Both the position numbers and the translations under genes were made by a program. From assembly GCA_023488925.1 (NCBI GenBank), contig JAMDDA010000094.1, positions 1-7,805 on the forward strand: DNA of 7,805 nt. Direction: 5' to 3'. Origin of the DNA: Actinomycetota bacterium (GTDB taxonomy: Bacteria > Actinomycetota > Thermoleophilia > RBG-16-64-13). The notes beneath the pieces are model-generated. The model did not search any database. It was not told the DNA's origin and saw only the letters and a program-made list of their open reading frames with translations. This document shows positions 1 to 6,695 of the stretch, in pieces (position 1 is the stretch's first letter; each line of letters starts with the position of its first letter).

Positions 1-108
1 AAGGGTGGTGAGGTGTTCGGGGAGGGACTGGCTTTGGTCGAGTGGGGGGAATCCTTCGGGTCGAGCGTCGCGGACAAATCCGGAAAGGGGTGCGGTCATG
101 CCGGGTGA
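1..108 (+). CDS. Possible 3' end of an unidentified upstream gene (partial)
   Basis: Frame 1 is open from the window edge to a TGA at 106-108, giving about 35 residues that include EVFGEGLALVEWGESFG. Its codons favour G or C at the third position more than the competing frame 2, which is merely the upstream extension of the yqeB frame, and frame 3 is closed by a TGA at 9-11. If real, the gene would overlap yqeB by 11 bases, typical of operon coupling. The segment ALVEW faintly recalls the C-terminal strand of TsaE proteins, but the tail after it does not, and I do not assign a function. It may equally be an untranslated leader with a chance open frame. Confidence 0.22.
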   Translation, partial: KGGEVFGEGLALVEWGESFGSSVADKSGKGCGHAG

Positions 109-937
109 GCCCCTTGCCCTCATCCGCGGCGCTGGAGATCTGGCGAGCGGCGTGGCTCTCCGGCTTCACCGTGCGGGCTTTGGAGTGGTCATGACAGAGA
201 TTCCGCAACCGGCGGTCGTGCGCCGCACGGTGGCCTTCGCCGAGGCGGTCTACGAGGGGCGGACCGAAGTGGAGGGTCTCGAAGGGATCCTGGTGCAGGG
301 AGCCCGCGAGGCCCTGGCGGCGATCGAGGCCGGTCGAATCCCCGTGGTGGTCGACCCGACGGCGGAGATCCGGCATGAGCTGCCCCTGAACCTCCTGGTG
401 GACGCCATCTTGGCGAAACGGAACCTGGGGACGACCAGAGACCACGCACCGGCAGTGGTGGCCCTGGGGCCGGGCTTCGTGGCCGGGCGGGACGTCCACG
501 CGGTGGTCGAGACGATGCGGGGTCACACCCTGGGGCGGGTGATCTATCAGGGCGAGGCTCTGCCCAACACGGGCGTCCCCGGAGAGGTCGGCGGCAAGGG
601 TGCCGAGCGTGTGCTGCGGGCTCCGGCGGCGGGCCGCTTTGCCGCCCGCCGCCGCATCGGCGACCGGGGCGCCGAAGGCGAAGTGGTGGGCACCGTCGCC
701 GGGCAGCCGGTCGTGTCCGCCATCGACGGCATTCTGCGTGGCCTTGTCCGCGAGGGTCTCGAAGTCACGGAGGGTTTCAAGGTGGGCGACGTGGATCCAC
801 GTGCCTGCCGGGAGCATTGCTTCACGGTTTCCGACAAGGCACTGGCGGTGGCCGGGGGGGTCCTCGAGGCCGCCTGTTTCTTGCTCGGTGGGGTCCGGTT
901 TGGAGCAGACGGTCACGATGGGGGAGGGGGTTCCTAG
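98..937 (+). CDS. yqeB: YqeB/EF2563-family selenium-dependent molybdenum hydroxylase accessory protein
   Basis: This 279-residue cytoplasmic protein matches the EF2563/YqeB family, which co-occurs with selenium-dependent molybdenum hydroxylases (xanthine dehydrogenase-like enzymes carrying a labile selenium) and is thought to help mature them; its exact reaction is not established. Visible marks are an N-terminal nucleotide-binding-like segment IRGAGDLASGVALRLHRAG (residues 9-27), the family stretch TEIPQPAVVRRTVAFAEAVY (33-52), and later VALGPGFVAGRDVHAVVET, NTGVPG and ERVLRAPAAG. Length is close to the family norm. I chose ATG 98 because it follows GGAAAGGGG (82-90) by 7 bases and starts directly before the conserved strand; the open frame continues upstream to base 5, but that extension has no family character. 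The stop at 935-937 is one base before the livH start, so the two are probably translationally coupled. It implies that the hydroxylase genes at the other end of the window may belong to the selenium-dependent type. Confidence 0.9.
   Translation: MPGEPLALIRGAGDLASGVALRLHRAGFGVVMTEIPQPAVVRRTVAFAEAVYEGRTEVEGLEGILVQGAREALAAIEAGRIPVVVDPTAEIRHELPLNLLVDAILAKRNLGTTRDHAPAVVALGPGFVAGRDVHAVVETMRGHTLGRVIYQGEALPNTGVPGEVGGKGAERVLRAPAAGRFAARRRIGDRGAEGEVVGTVAGQPVVSAIDGILRGLVREGLEVTEGFKVGDVDPRACREHCFTVSDKALAVAGGVLEAACFLLGGVRFGADGHDGGGGS
921..930 (+). promoter_or_regulatory. Shine-Dalgarno site that decides the livH start
   Basis: GGGGAGGGGG lies 8 bases before GTG 939, inside the end of yqeB. An alternative in-frame ATG at 918 sits before this site and would add seven residues (MGEGVPR) not expected in a LivH N-terminus, so GTG 939 is preferred. 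Confidence 0.65.
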
Positions 938-938
938 A

Positions 939-1805
939 GTGCAATACCTGCAGTACGTGGTCTTCGGCCTCGTGACAGGCACCATCCTGTTGCTCGGCAC
1001 GGTGGGGTTCTCGATGATCAGGAGGGTCGACAACTTCCTCAACATCGCGCATGGGCAGATGGTGGCGTTGGGCGCGTATCTGGGGTATCTGTTCTACGCG
1101 ATGATCGGCCTGCCCCTCGTGGTGGCCTCGGTGCTGGCCATCGCGTCGACGGCCGTCCTGGGTTGGGCGTCCCACCGGATCGTATTCAACCCGATTCGTG
1201 GCCACGGGCCGCTCTACCTGCTGTTCACGTCCGTCGGCCTGGCATACGTGATCCATGGCTCGCTCGAGGCGATCTTCGGAACGAGGCCGAAGGCCTTCAT
1301 CCTGCCCGAGCCCCGCTTCTTCAGCATCGCGGGCGAACCGCTCGTCTCCACCGTCGAAATCTTCATCATCGTCGTGGCGATCGTCTCGGCGGTGGCTCTC
1401 CACCTTTTCCTGACCCGCACGCGCGCGGGCATGGCCGTCCGTGCCATGTCGAGCGAATACGATCTGGCTCGCGTCCGCGGGATCAACACATCGCGGGTGG
1501 CGGCGCTGGTGTGGATCCTGGCCTCCGGCCTCGCGGGTCTGGCCGGCATCCTCATGGGGATCCAGGGGACGGTCTACACCGACATGGGGTGGGCCATCAT
1601 CCTGGTGATCCTGTCCGCGGCGGTACTCGGCGGGCTGGGCAGTATCTACGGGGTCATGGTGGGGGCGATGCTCATCGGCCTGAGCATGGACCTGAGCGTC
1701 ATCTGGCTCCCGCCGGCGTATCGATCCGCGGTCGCCTTCATGGTGATCATGCTCGTCTTGGTCGTGCGCCCGCAGGGCATCTTCGGAGGTGTTTCCCGTG
1801 GGTAA
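939..1805 (+). CDS. livH: Branched-chain amino acid-type ABC transporter permease, LivH-like
   Basis: A 288-residue inner-membrane permease, one of the two channel-forming subunits of a HAAT-family importer. It is hydrophobic over most of its length, with about eight predicted membrane segments. Family signatures are FLNIAHGQMVALGAY (33-47), the cytoplasmic ATPase-contacting loop TRAGMAVRAMSSEYDLARVRGIN (161-183, key residues R162, G164, R168, A169, G181), the following SGLAGLAG segment, and a C-terminal GGLGSIYG/VRPQGIFGG ending. The start is GTG 939, decided by the purine-rich ribosome site just before it. Its end overlaps livM by 8 bases. HAAT permeases carry branched-chain amino acids but also urea, amides, aromatic acids and other small compounds, so the name gives family and not substrate; the neighbouring molybdenum hydroxylase genes argue for a non-leucine substrate. 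A longer open frame begins at 600, but that part is a shadow of yqeB. Confidence 0.93.
   Translation: MQYLQYVVFGLVTGTILLLGTVGFSMIRRVDNFLNIAHGQMVALGAYLGYLFYAMIGLPLVVASVLAIASTAVLGWASHRIVFNPIRGHGPLYLLFTSVGLAYVIHGSLEAIFGTRPKAFILPEPRFFSIAGEPLVSTVEIFIIVVAIVSAVALHLFLTRTRAGMAVRAMSSEYDLARVRGINTSRVAALVWILASGLAGLAGILMGIQGTVYTDMGWAIILVILSAAVLGGLGSIYGVMVGAMLIGLSMDLSVIWLPPAYRSAVAFMVIMLVLVVRPQGIFGGVSRG
1785..1790 (+). promoter_or_regulatory. Shine-Dalgarno site that decides the livM start
   Basis: GGAGGT within the 3' end of livH is 7 bases before GTG 1798. The upstream in-frame GTG at 1789 overlaps the site itself and cannot use it, so GTG 1798 is the likely start. Confidence 0.7.
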
Positions 1806-2799
1806 CCTCAACCTGGGGCTGTTCATCTCGGGGATCGTCACGATCATCGCCATCTACGGCATCCTGGCGCTGTCGCTGAATCTGAAATTCGGGGTGGCGG
1901 GCCTGATCGATCTAGGCGTCGTCGGCTACTTCGCGGTGGGCGCCTACGCCTTCGTCCTGACCACCGCCCCTCCACCTTCGGAGCTTTCCCATTACTCCAT
2001 TGGCCTGGGCATGCCTCTCTGGGTAGGCTTCATCGCCGCGCCCGTCGCTGCGGGACTCTTCTCGTTCCTGGTGGGGCTTCCTGCACTCCGGCTGAGTGGC
2101 GAGTATCTGGCCATCGCCACCTATGCGGCGGCCGAGGTGCTACGGGCGGTTTTCACCAACGAAGACTGGCTAACCAACGGCGTGGTTGGTTTCAACAACC
2201 TGCGCCAACCGTTCCGCGGCGCGTTCGCGAGCGGAGACGTGTATCAATACTTCTTCATGGCCCTGTCCCTGGCCGTGCTCTTCATCCTGTTCCTGATTCT
2301 CTCCCGGCTACACTGGGGTCCTTTCGGTCGCGCGCTTCGGGCCATCCGGGAGAACGAGCAGGTGGCCCTCTCCGTGGGCAAGAACGTCACCAAGCTGCGT
2401 ATCAAGGCGTTCGTGCTCGGCGGCGCCGTGTCGGGTTTTGCCGCGGCTCTCTACGTGAGCTTCGCTACCCTGATCGTGCCGACGATGTTCGTCAGCGAGG
2501 TGACCTGGACCGTCTGGATCGCTTTGGTAATCGGCGGCACCGGTAACTACGTGGGTGCCCTGGTGGGTACTGCGGTGCTCGTCACCGCGCAGGAACTCAC
2601 CCGCTTCTTCCAGGCTTCGGCGGACCTTGCCTCCGTGCTGGCCGCGTCCCGGTTGATCGCCATGGGACTGATTCTCATCGTGATCATCCGCTTCCGTCCG
2701 CGAGGCATTCTGCCCGAGCGCCACTACGTTGACACCAAGGCCGTTCCGGTCGCCGAGAGCACCGCGCAGGCCGTCAGTCCCAAACGAGTGGTGGAGTAG
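1798..2799 (+). CDS. livM: Branched-chain amino acid-type ABC transporter permease, LivM-like
   Basis: A 333-residue inner-membrane permease that pairs with the LivH-like subunit to form the translocation channel. The N-terminal motif LNLKFGVAGLIDLGVVGYFAVGAYAF (27-52) is the LivM hallmark, with G35, L36, G40 and the GAY at 48-50 in place. GEYLAIATYAAAEVLR follows at 101-116, and the ATPase-contacting cytoplasmic loop GRALRAIRENE at 177-187 is close to the family consensus. A further GGTGNYVGALVGT turn and the terminal RPRGIL are also typical. The protein ends in a hydrophilic tail of roughly 30 residues. It starts inside the end of livH with an 8-base overlap and is followed after 9 bases by livG, so the cassette is translated as a unit. 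The substrate is unknown for the reasons given by the context of the hydroxylase genes. Confidence 0.93.
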   Translation: MGNLNLGLFISGIVTIIAIYGILALSLNLKFGVAGLIDLGVVGYFAVGAYAFVLTTAPPPSELSHYSIGLGMPLWVGFIAAPVAAGLFSFLVGLPALRLSGEYLAIATYAAAEVLRAVFTNEDWLTNGVVGFNNLRQPFRGAFASGDVYQYFFMALSLAVLFILFLILSRLHWGPFGRALRAIRENEQVALSVGKNVTKLRIKAFVLGGAVSGFAAALYVSFATLIVPTMFVSEVTWTVWIALVIGGTGNYVGALVGTAVLVTAQELTRFFQASADLASVLAASRLIAMGLILIVIIRFRPRGILPERHYVDTKAVPVAESTAQAVSPKRVVE

Positions 2800-2808
2800 G
2801 GGGTCGTC

Positions 2809-3552
2809 ATGCTCGAGGTGAAGGGCGTTACCAAGTACTTCGGGGGCCTGTGCGCCGTTCATGACTGTACGCTCTCAGTGGAGGCCGACTCGATCACGGG
2901 GCTGATCGGTCCCAACGGAGCGGGCAAGACCACGCTGTTCAACGTCATCGCCGGGGTCTATCCGCCCAACCAGGGGGAGGTCTGGTTTCGGGGCGAGAAG
3001 ATCAGCGACGCTGCGCCTTGGGCCATCGCCGGGAAGGGCGTGGCCCGCACGTTCCAGACCCCTCATGGGTTCCCGCAGATGACGATCATGGAGAACCTGA
3101 TGGTGTCTCCCTTGCGGCAGAAGGGGGAGGGGGTGTTCCGCGGCCTTCTGCGCGGAGCGCGTGTGCGCGCCGAGGAGAAGGCGCACCGCCGCAAGGCCCT
3201 CGAGCTTCTCGACACGATCGGCATGGTCGACCGGCGCAACGAGCTGGTGGTGAACCTGTCCGCCGGGGAGGCGCGCATGGTAGAGCTCGTGCGCCAGCTC
3301 ATGTTGGACCCCCAGATCCTGCTCTTGGACGAGCCGGCCGCCGGCATCAACCCGGCCCTCTGCGGCAAGTTGCTCGATCTGTTACGGCGCCTGCGCCACG
3401 AAGGGTTGACTCTGCTGGTGATCGACCACAACTTGAGCTTCATCATGGAGCTCTGCGACACGATCTACGTGCTCTCCCACGGTGAGGTCACGCCCGCCGC
3501 AGTCTCGGCGGATCCGAAGGTCATCGAAGCGTATTTGGGGAGAGCGGCATGA
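2809..3552 (+). CDS. livG: ABC transporter ATP-binding protein, LivG-like
   Basis: A 247-residue cytoplasmic ATPase that powers the LivH/LivM-type channel as a heterodimer with the LivF-like protein. In order: Walker A GPNGAGKT (34-41), Q-loop ARTFQTP with Q83, signature LSAGE (150-154), Walker B ILLLDE (170-175) running into the LivG-typical DEPAAGINP, and the H-loop histidine H207 in VIDHN. The helical insert around 95-125 is of the LivG type. The signature departs from the usual LSYGQ/LAYGQ of LivG, having Ala in place of Tyr and Glu in place of Gln; the essential Ser and Gly are kept, so an active enzyme is expected. ATG 2809 follows AGGGGG (2798-2803) by 5 bases. The stop TGA overlaps the next start in an ATGA arrangement. 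Confidence 0.93.
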   Translation: MLEVKGVTKYFGGLCAVHDCTLSVEADSITGLIGPNGAGKTTLFNVIAGVYPPNQGEVWFRGEKISDAAPWAIAGKGVARTFQTPHGFPQMTIMENLMVSPLRQKGEGVFRGLLRGARVRAEEKAHRRKALELLDTIGMVDRRNELVVNLSAGEARMVELVRQLMLDPQILLLDEPAAGINPALCGKLLDLLRRLRHEGLTLLVIDHNLSFIMELCDTIYVLSHGEVTPAAVSADPKVIEAYLGRAA

Positions 3553-4265
3553 GTTTGCTCGAGACACATGCACTCCAGTCGGGGTATGGGCGTATCCCGG
3601 TTCTCCACGGAATCGACATGGAGGTCGGTGAGGGAGAGATCGTCGGCGTGATCGGAGCCAACGGCGCCGGCAAGTCCACCCTGATGAAGACGCTGGCCCG
3701 CATCTTGTGGGTGATCGCCGGTGAGATCGTCTTCGCCGGCCGGCCCGCCGTGGGCCTGCAGCCGTTCGAGATGACTGAGCTAGGTCTGGGCTACGTGCCC
3801 CAAGAACGCAACGTGTTCCCTGATCTAACGGTCGAGGAGAACCTGCGCATGGGCGGGTACCTGGGCAAGGACCCCGCGCGGGCCATGAGAAGCGCCTTCG
3901 AGCGCTTCCCCATCCTGGAGGAACGGCGAGGCCAGAGGGCCGGCACGTTGAGCGGGGGAGAGCGGCAGATGCTGGCGGTGGCCTGCGCCCTCATGCTCGA
4001 GCCCAAACTGCTGATCCTGGACGAGCCTACCTCGGGGCTCGCGCCGCAGGTGACGGCCGCCATGATCGAGAGCGTCGTGCAGATCAACCAGGAAGGCACG
4101 AGCGTCATTTGGGTGGTGGAAGAGAACCCCCGGGACGTCATCCGCCATTGTGACCGGGTGTACTTCCTGGAGTCGGGTTCGGTGATCCGCACGGACACCG
4201 GGCAGGGTTTTCTCGAGGATGAGAACTTCGAAGCGCTTTTCCTGGGGCGGAGAGAGCTTTGTTAA
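3549..4265 (+). CDS. livF: ABC transporter ATP-binding protein, LivF-like
   Basis: A 238-residue cytoplasmic ATPase, partner of the LivG-like protein. It shows Walker A GANGAGKS (36-43), Q-loop region YVPQERNVFPDLTVEENL (82-99), a canonical signature LSGGERQ (134-140), and Walker B LLILDE (154-159) followed by PTSGLAP. In LivF proteins the H-loop histidine is normally replaced, usually giving VEQN; here the stretch reads VVEENP with Glu at residue 192, so this position is further altered. The ATG overlaps the livG stop by 4 bases and uses GGGGAGAG (3537-3544) as ribosome site. The gene ends the permease/ATPase part of the operon; a 115-base gap separates it from the binding-protein gene, which is a common place for extra expression control because binding proteins are needed in excess. 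Confidence 0.93.
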   Translation: MSLLETHALQSGYGRIPVLHGIDMEVGEGEIVGVIGANGAGKSTLMKTLARILWVIAGEIVFAGRPAVGLQPFEMTELGLGYVPQERNVFPDLTVEENLRMGGYLGKDPARAMRSAFERFPILEERRGQRAGTLSGGERQMLAVACALMLEPKLLILDEPTSGLAPQVTAAMIESVVQINQEGTSVIWVVEENPRDVIRHCDRVYFLESGSVIRTDTGQGFLEDENFEALFLGRRELC

Positions 4266-4380
4266 GAAAGGAGGACAGGCTGTCGGCAAAGGGGTCAGTA
4301 GTCAGGGGGGACGGTGGTTGGATCGCGGGATGTGTGTCGAGACAATCGGATTTCTTGCGAGGTCTGAGGGGGTTTGTTTC
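4266..4380 (+). promoter_or_regulatory. Intergenic leader before the binding-protein gene, with orphan SD and possible promoter
   Basis: This 115-base gap contains a near-perfect Shine-Dalgarno sequence AAAGGAGGA (4267-4275) with no ATG, GTG or TTG at a usable distance. A weak sigma70-like pair is present: TTGGAT (4318-4323) and GACAAT (4341-4346) with a 17-base spacer, matching 3/6 and 4/6 of consensus. The true ribosome site for the lipoprotein is GAGGGGGT (4366-4373). The promoter is a guess; the gap itself and the orphan SD are directly visible. Confidence 0.3.
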
Positions 4381-5688
4381 ATGAAGAGGCGGCGAGAATT
4401 CAACCTTTTTCTGATCCTCATGCTCGTGCTTGCGCTGGCGATCCTGGCCGGCTGCGGCGGGGGCGGAGCGACGACAACGACCGCGGCGCCCGGAACGGAA
4501 ACCACGGCTGCCGGAAACGAGAGCACGGCCTCTACGGGAGCCCCGTCGGGTGGTGACATCCCCATAGGGATTCTCACCTCGTACACCGGCGAGATGGGAG
4601 CCTTCGGTGTCCCGTGGTTCAACGCGGCCAAGATGGCCGCAGACGAGGTCAACGCCGCGGGCGGCGTACTGGGCAAGCAGATCAAGCTGTACACCGAGGA
4701 CGACCGGAGTTCGGTGGAGGAAGGCATCAAAGGGGCGCGCAAACTGATCGGAGCAAACGGCGTGGTGGCCATTCACGGGCCGATCTCCGACATCCTCCTG
4801 GCTATTTGGCCTATCGCCAAGGAGAACAAGGTCATGGCGACGTCCCCGGCTGCCGGCACTACCAAGCTAGACGAGACCGGGGGCGACTATGAGTTCCGGA
4901 CCGTGCCTTCGGACTCGTTCGACGGCAAGGTGGCCGCTCTGGTGCTGTGGGAGAACGGCTATAAAGAGATCGGGATGATCTACGAGAACGACGAGGGTCG
5001 GCAGAGCATCTCGGCCGCGGTGCGAAAGGAGTTCGAAGCGCTCGGCGGCAAGATCGTGGTCGATGTTCCCTTCACCCCGCGACAGCCTACCTACTCGGCC
5101 GAGTTGAAGAAAGTGGCCTCGGCGAACCCGCAGGCCGTTTGGCTGGGTTCCGGGCAAGAATCGGGCGCCGTGCTCCTCAAGGACGCGAAGCAGAGGGGAT
5201 ACAACTGGAAGTGGATGGTCTCCTCGGACCTCGCCGTGCCGGAGATGTTCGACCTGGTGGGAAAAGACACCCTGGAGGGTGTGCTGACCGAGATGCCGAG
5301 CGCCGAGACCTCGACGCCCGAGTTCCAGGCCTGGGCGAAGCGCTTCCAGGAACTGTTCAACGCGGAGCCCACGGGCGGTTTCCAGTCGAACTCCTATGAC
5401 GCCATCATCGTGATGGCCCTGGCCATGGAGAAAGGTGGCGCGGCGACCGGCGAAGCCATCAACCAGAACTACCGTGACGTATCGAACCCTCCGGGCGAGA
5501 AGGTCTTCACCTTCAAAGACGGCGTGGCGGCGCTGAAGGCCGGCAAGGACATCGACTACGAAGGCGTTTCCGGGCCGCTCGATTTCGACGCTCACGGCAA
5601 CGTCACCGGGAGCTACGTCTCGATGATCGGTAAAGACGGCAAGTGGACGCAGCTCAAGTTCTACCCGGCCTCCACCTGGGAGCAGTAG
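4381..5688 (+). CDS. HAAT-family ABC transporter substrate-binding lipoprotein
   Basis: A 435-residue extracytoplasmic binding protein that delivers substrate to the LivHM-type channel. The N-terminus MKRRREF is basic, followed by a hydrophobic stretch (8-23) and the lipobox LAGC with the lipidated Cys at 25. Residues 26-59 form a Gly/Thr/Ala/Ser-rich tether, then the periplasmic-binding-protein type I (Peripla_BP_6-like) domain starts at IPIGILTSYTGEMGAFG (60-76), with WFNAAKMAADEVNAAGGVLG, an IHGPISD segment, ATSPAAGTTK and YENDEGRQS as further recognisable family blocks. ATG 4381 is chosen because it gives a proper lipoprotein signal and follows GAGGGGGT by 7 bases; the frame stays open upstream into livF, and TTG 4318 would add a tail that spoils the signal. 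The ligand pocket cannot be interpreted by eye. Known HAAT ligands range from leucine to urea, amides and aromatic acids; the gene context suggests an N-containing compound. Confidence 0.92.
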   Translation: MKRRREFNLFLILMLVLALAILAGCGGGGATTTTAAPGTETTAAGNESTASTGAPSGGDIPIGILTSYTGEMGAFGVPWFNAAKMAADEVNAAGGVLGKQIKLYTEDDRSSVEEGIKGARKLIGANGVVAIHGPISDILLAIWPIAKENKVMATSPAAGTTKLDETGGDYEFRTVPSDSFDGKVAALVLWENGYKEIGMIYENDEGRQSISAAVRKEFEALGGKIVVDVPFTPRQPTYSAELKKVASANPQAVWLGSGQESGAVLLKDAKQRGYNWKWMVSSDLAVPEMFDLVGKDTLEGVLTEMPSAETSTPEFQAWAKRFQELFNAEPTGGFQSNSYDAIIVMALAMEKGGAATGEAINQNYRDVSNPPGEKVFTFKDGVAALKAGKDIDYEGVSGPLDFDAHGNVTGSYVSMIGKDGKWTQLKFYPASTWEQ

Positions 5689-5706
5689 AGGCGACGGAGA
5701 CAGGCA

Positions 5707-5741
5707 GCCGCGGCCCGCGGCGTTAAGCCGCGGGCCGCGGC
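5707..5741 (+). terminator. Perfect 15-bp GC hairpin, probable terminator or mRNA-end stabiliser
   Basis: The arms GCCGCGGCCCGCGGC (5707-5721) and GCCGCGGGCCGCGGC (5727-5741) are exact reverse complements around a 5-base loop GTTAA. Beyond an A-G mismatch, C5705-G5743 and G5704-C5744 could extend it. It lies 18 bases after the binding-protein stop and 32 bases before the nitrilase start. There is no T-run on either side, so it is not a textbook intrinsic terminator; in GC-rich bacteria such U-less hairpins may still attenuate transcription or protect the 3' end of the upstream message. The element contains four copies of CCGCGG. Confidence 0.6.
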
Positions 5742-5773
5742 GGCTCACCGCCATATCGACGACTCTGACCCCC

Positions 5774-6640
5774 ATGCGAAGCTTCACGGTCACTCTGGTC
5801 CAGATGGCTCCGGTCCTCATCAAGGGCATGGGGCTCGCGGAGAAAGTCTGGAACGTCGAGCGGGCGGCAGAGCTGCTACGGGCCGAGTGGCATACCCGGG
5901 TCGATCGGTGCGTCTCGGGCCGGTGGACGGACCTGGTGGTGCTGCCGGAGTTCATCTTCGACGGGCCCGCTTCGACGATCGGCTCCCTGGCCCTGAGTGC
6001 GGAGAACGTGACCGGCGGTCCGGCTGTCGATGCCTGTACGGATCTGGCCCACGAGCTGGATGCGCCGATCCTGGTGCCCGTGTACCTGGAGGAAGAAGGA
6101 GCTTTCTACAACAGCTGTATGGTCGTCGGCCCGGGGGTGAGCGGAGAACGTGTCTACCGGAAGATGCACACCTTTCCGCCCGAGGCAGCGCGGGTGCGGC
6201 GGGGTGGTGAGTTTTCCCTGGCTGTCGTCGGCGGTGCGCGGGTGGGATTGCAGATCTGCTATGACCTTGCCTTTCCCGAGGCGGCGCGGGTACTCCGTCT
6301 GCGGGGAGCGGAGGTCATTGTCTACCCAACGATGGCTCCGGAGTGGTTGATGGCTCGCTTCCAGGTGCTGGCCGCGGCTCGAGCCATCGAGAATCAGGTC
6401 TTTGTCGCTGTGGTCAACGCCGTGGGTGAGCACCCACGCACGGGTGAGCGACTGAGCGGAGGCAGCGTGGTGGCCTGGCCGGACGGCCGCACGCTTGTCC
6501 TGGGGAAGGAGGAGACGGTTCTGACCGTGGCCTTCGACCTTGACGAGCTGGACACGGTCCGGGCGGGATTGGACATGACGGCGGACCGGGTCCCGGCGAT
6601 GTATGTCGGTCTGGTTGGGGTGTCCGGTGCAGTCGAGTAG
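5774..6640 (+). CDS. Carbon-nitrogen hydrolase, nitrilase superfamily
   Basis: A 288-residue cytoplasmic enzyme with the complete nitrilase-superfamily catalytic triad: Glu59 in VVLPEFIFDG, Lys130 in VYRKMHTFP and Cys162 in GLQICYDLAFPE. Later family blocks are AARAIENQVFVAVVNAVG and GGSVVAWPDGRTL. Members hydrolyse amides, carbamoyl groups or nitriles through a cysteine thioester intermediate; the overall look, with Cys followed by Tyr-Asp, fits amidase or N-carbamoyl-amidase branches better than true nitrilases, but the exact substrate cannot be assigned. ATG 5774 begins the first beta strand (FTVTLVQMAP) directly, yet no Shine-Dalgarno sequence precedes it, only a hairpin and a C-rich stretch. 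The nearest neighbours are molybdenum hydroxylase genes 55 bases downstream, so it may cleave an amide or carbamoyl intermediate made after ring oxidation; that role is inference. Confidence 0.9.
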   Translation: MRSFTVTLVQMAPVLIKGMGLAEKVWNVERAAELLRAEWHTRVDRCVSGRWTDLVVLPEFIFDGPASTIGSLALSAENVTGGPAVDACTDLAHELDAPILVPVYLEEEGAFYNSCMVVGPGVSGERVYRKMHTFPPEAARVRRGGEFSLAVVGGARVGLQICYDLAFPEAARVLRLRGAEVIVYPTMAPEWLMARFQVLAAARAIENQVFVAVVNAVGEHPRTGERLSGGSVVAWPDGRTLVLGKEETVLTVAFDLDELDTVRAGLDMTADRVPAMYVGLVGVSGAVE

Positions 6641-6682
6641 TGGTCCGCGGCACCGGTAGTAGTGGTTCGATGAGTACGAAGC

Positions 6683-6688
6683 GAGGAG
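6683..6688 (+). promoter_or_regulatory. Shine-Dalgarno site for the FAD subunit
   Basis: GAGGAG precedes three tandem in-frame start codons, GTG 6690, ATG 6693 and ATG 6696. Its spacing of 7 bases favours ATG 6696; ATG 6693 is only 4 bases away and GTG 6690 is too close. Confidence 0.6.
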
Positions 6689-6695
6689 CGTGATG

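Noticed and set aside
624..654. 11-bp perfect inverted repeat (CGGCGGCGGGC with a 9-base loop) inside yqeB
   Set aside because: It lies in the middle of a well-conserved coding stretch encoding Ala/Gly/Arg residues, where GC-rich codons make such palindromes likely by chance; no termination or regulatory context.
822..1853. Long open frame on the minus strand across livH
   Set aside because: Highly charged, His/Arg/Asp-rich translation without domain character, antisense to a clear permease gene; a typical shadow in GC-rich DNA. The other long minus-strand frames (for example 4867-5955 and 5876-7207) are rejected for the same reason.
4318..4380. N-terminal extension of the binding protein from TTG 4318
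   Set aside because: The stretch is in frame and open, but it would put a non-hydrophobic 21-residue segment before the basic-hydrophobic-lipobox signal; ATG 4381 with its own ribosome site gives a normal lipoprotein signal.
6670..6693. Seven-codon open frame ATG AGT ACG AAG CGA GGA GCG TGA ending at the FAD-subunit start codons
   Set aside because: Although its TGA overlaps ATG 6693, it has no ribosome site and no attenuator-like structure or repeated regulatory codons; such a short frame is expected by chance.
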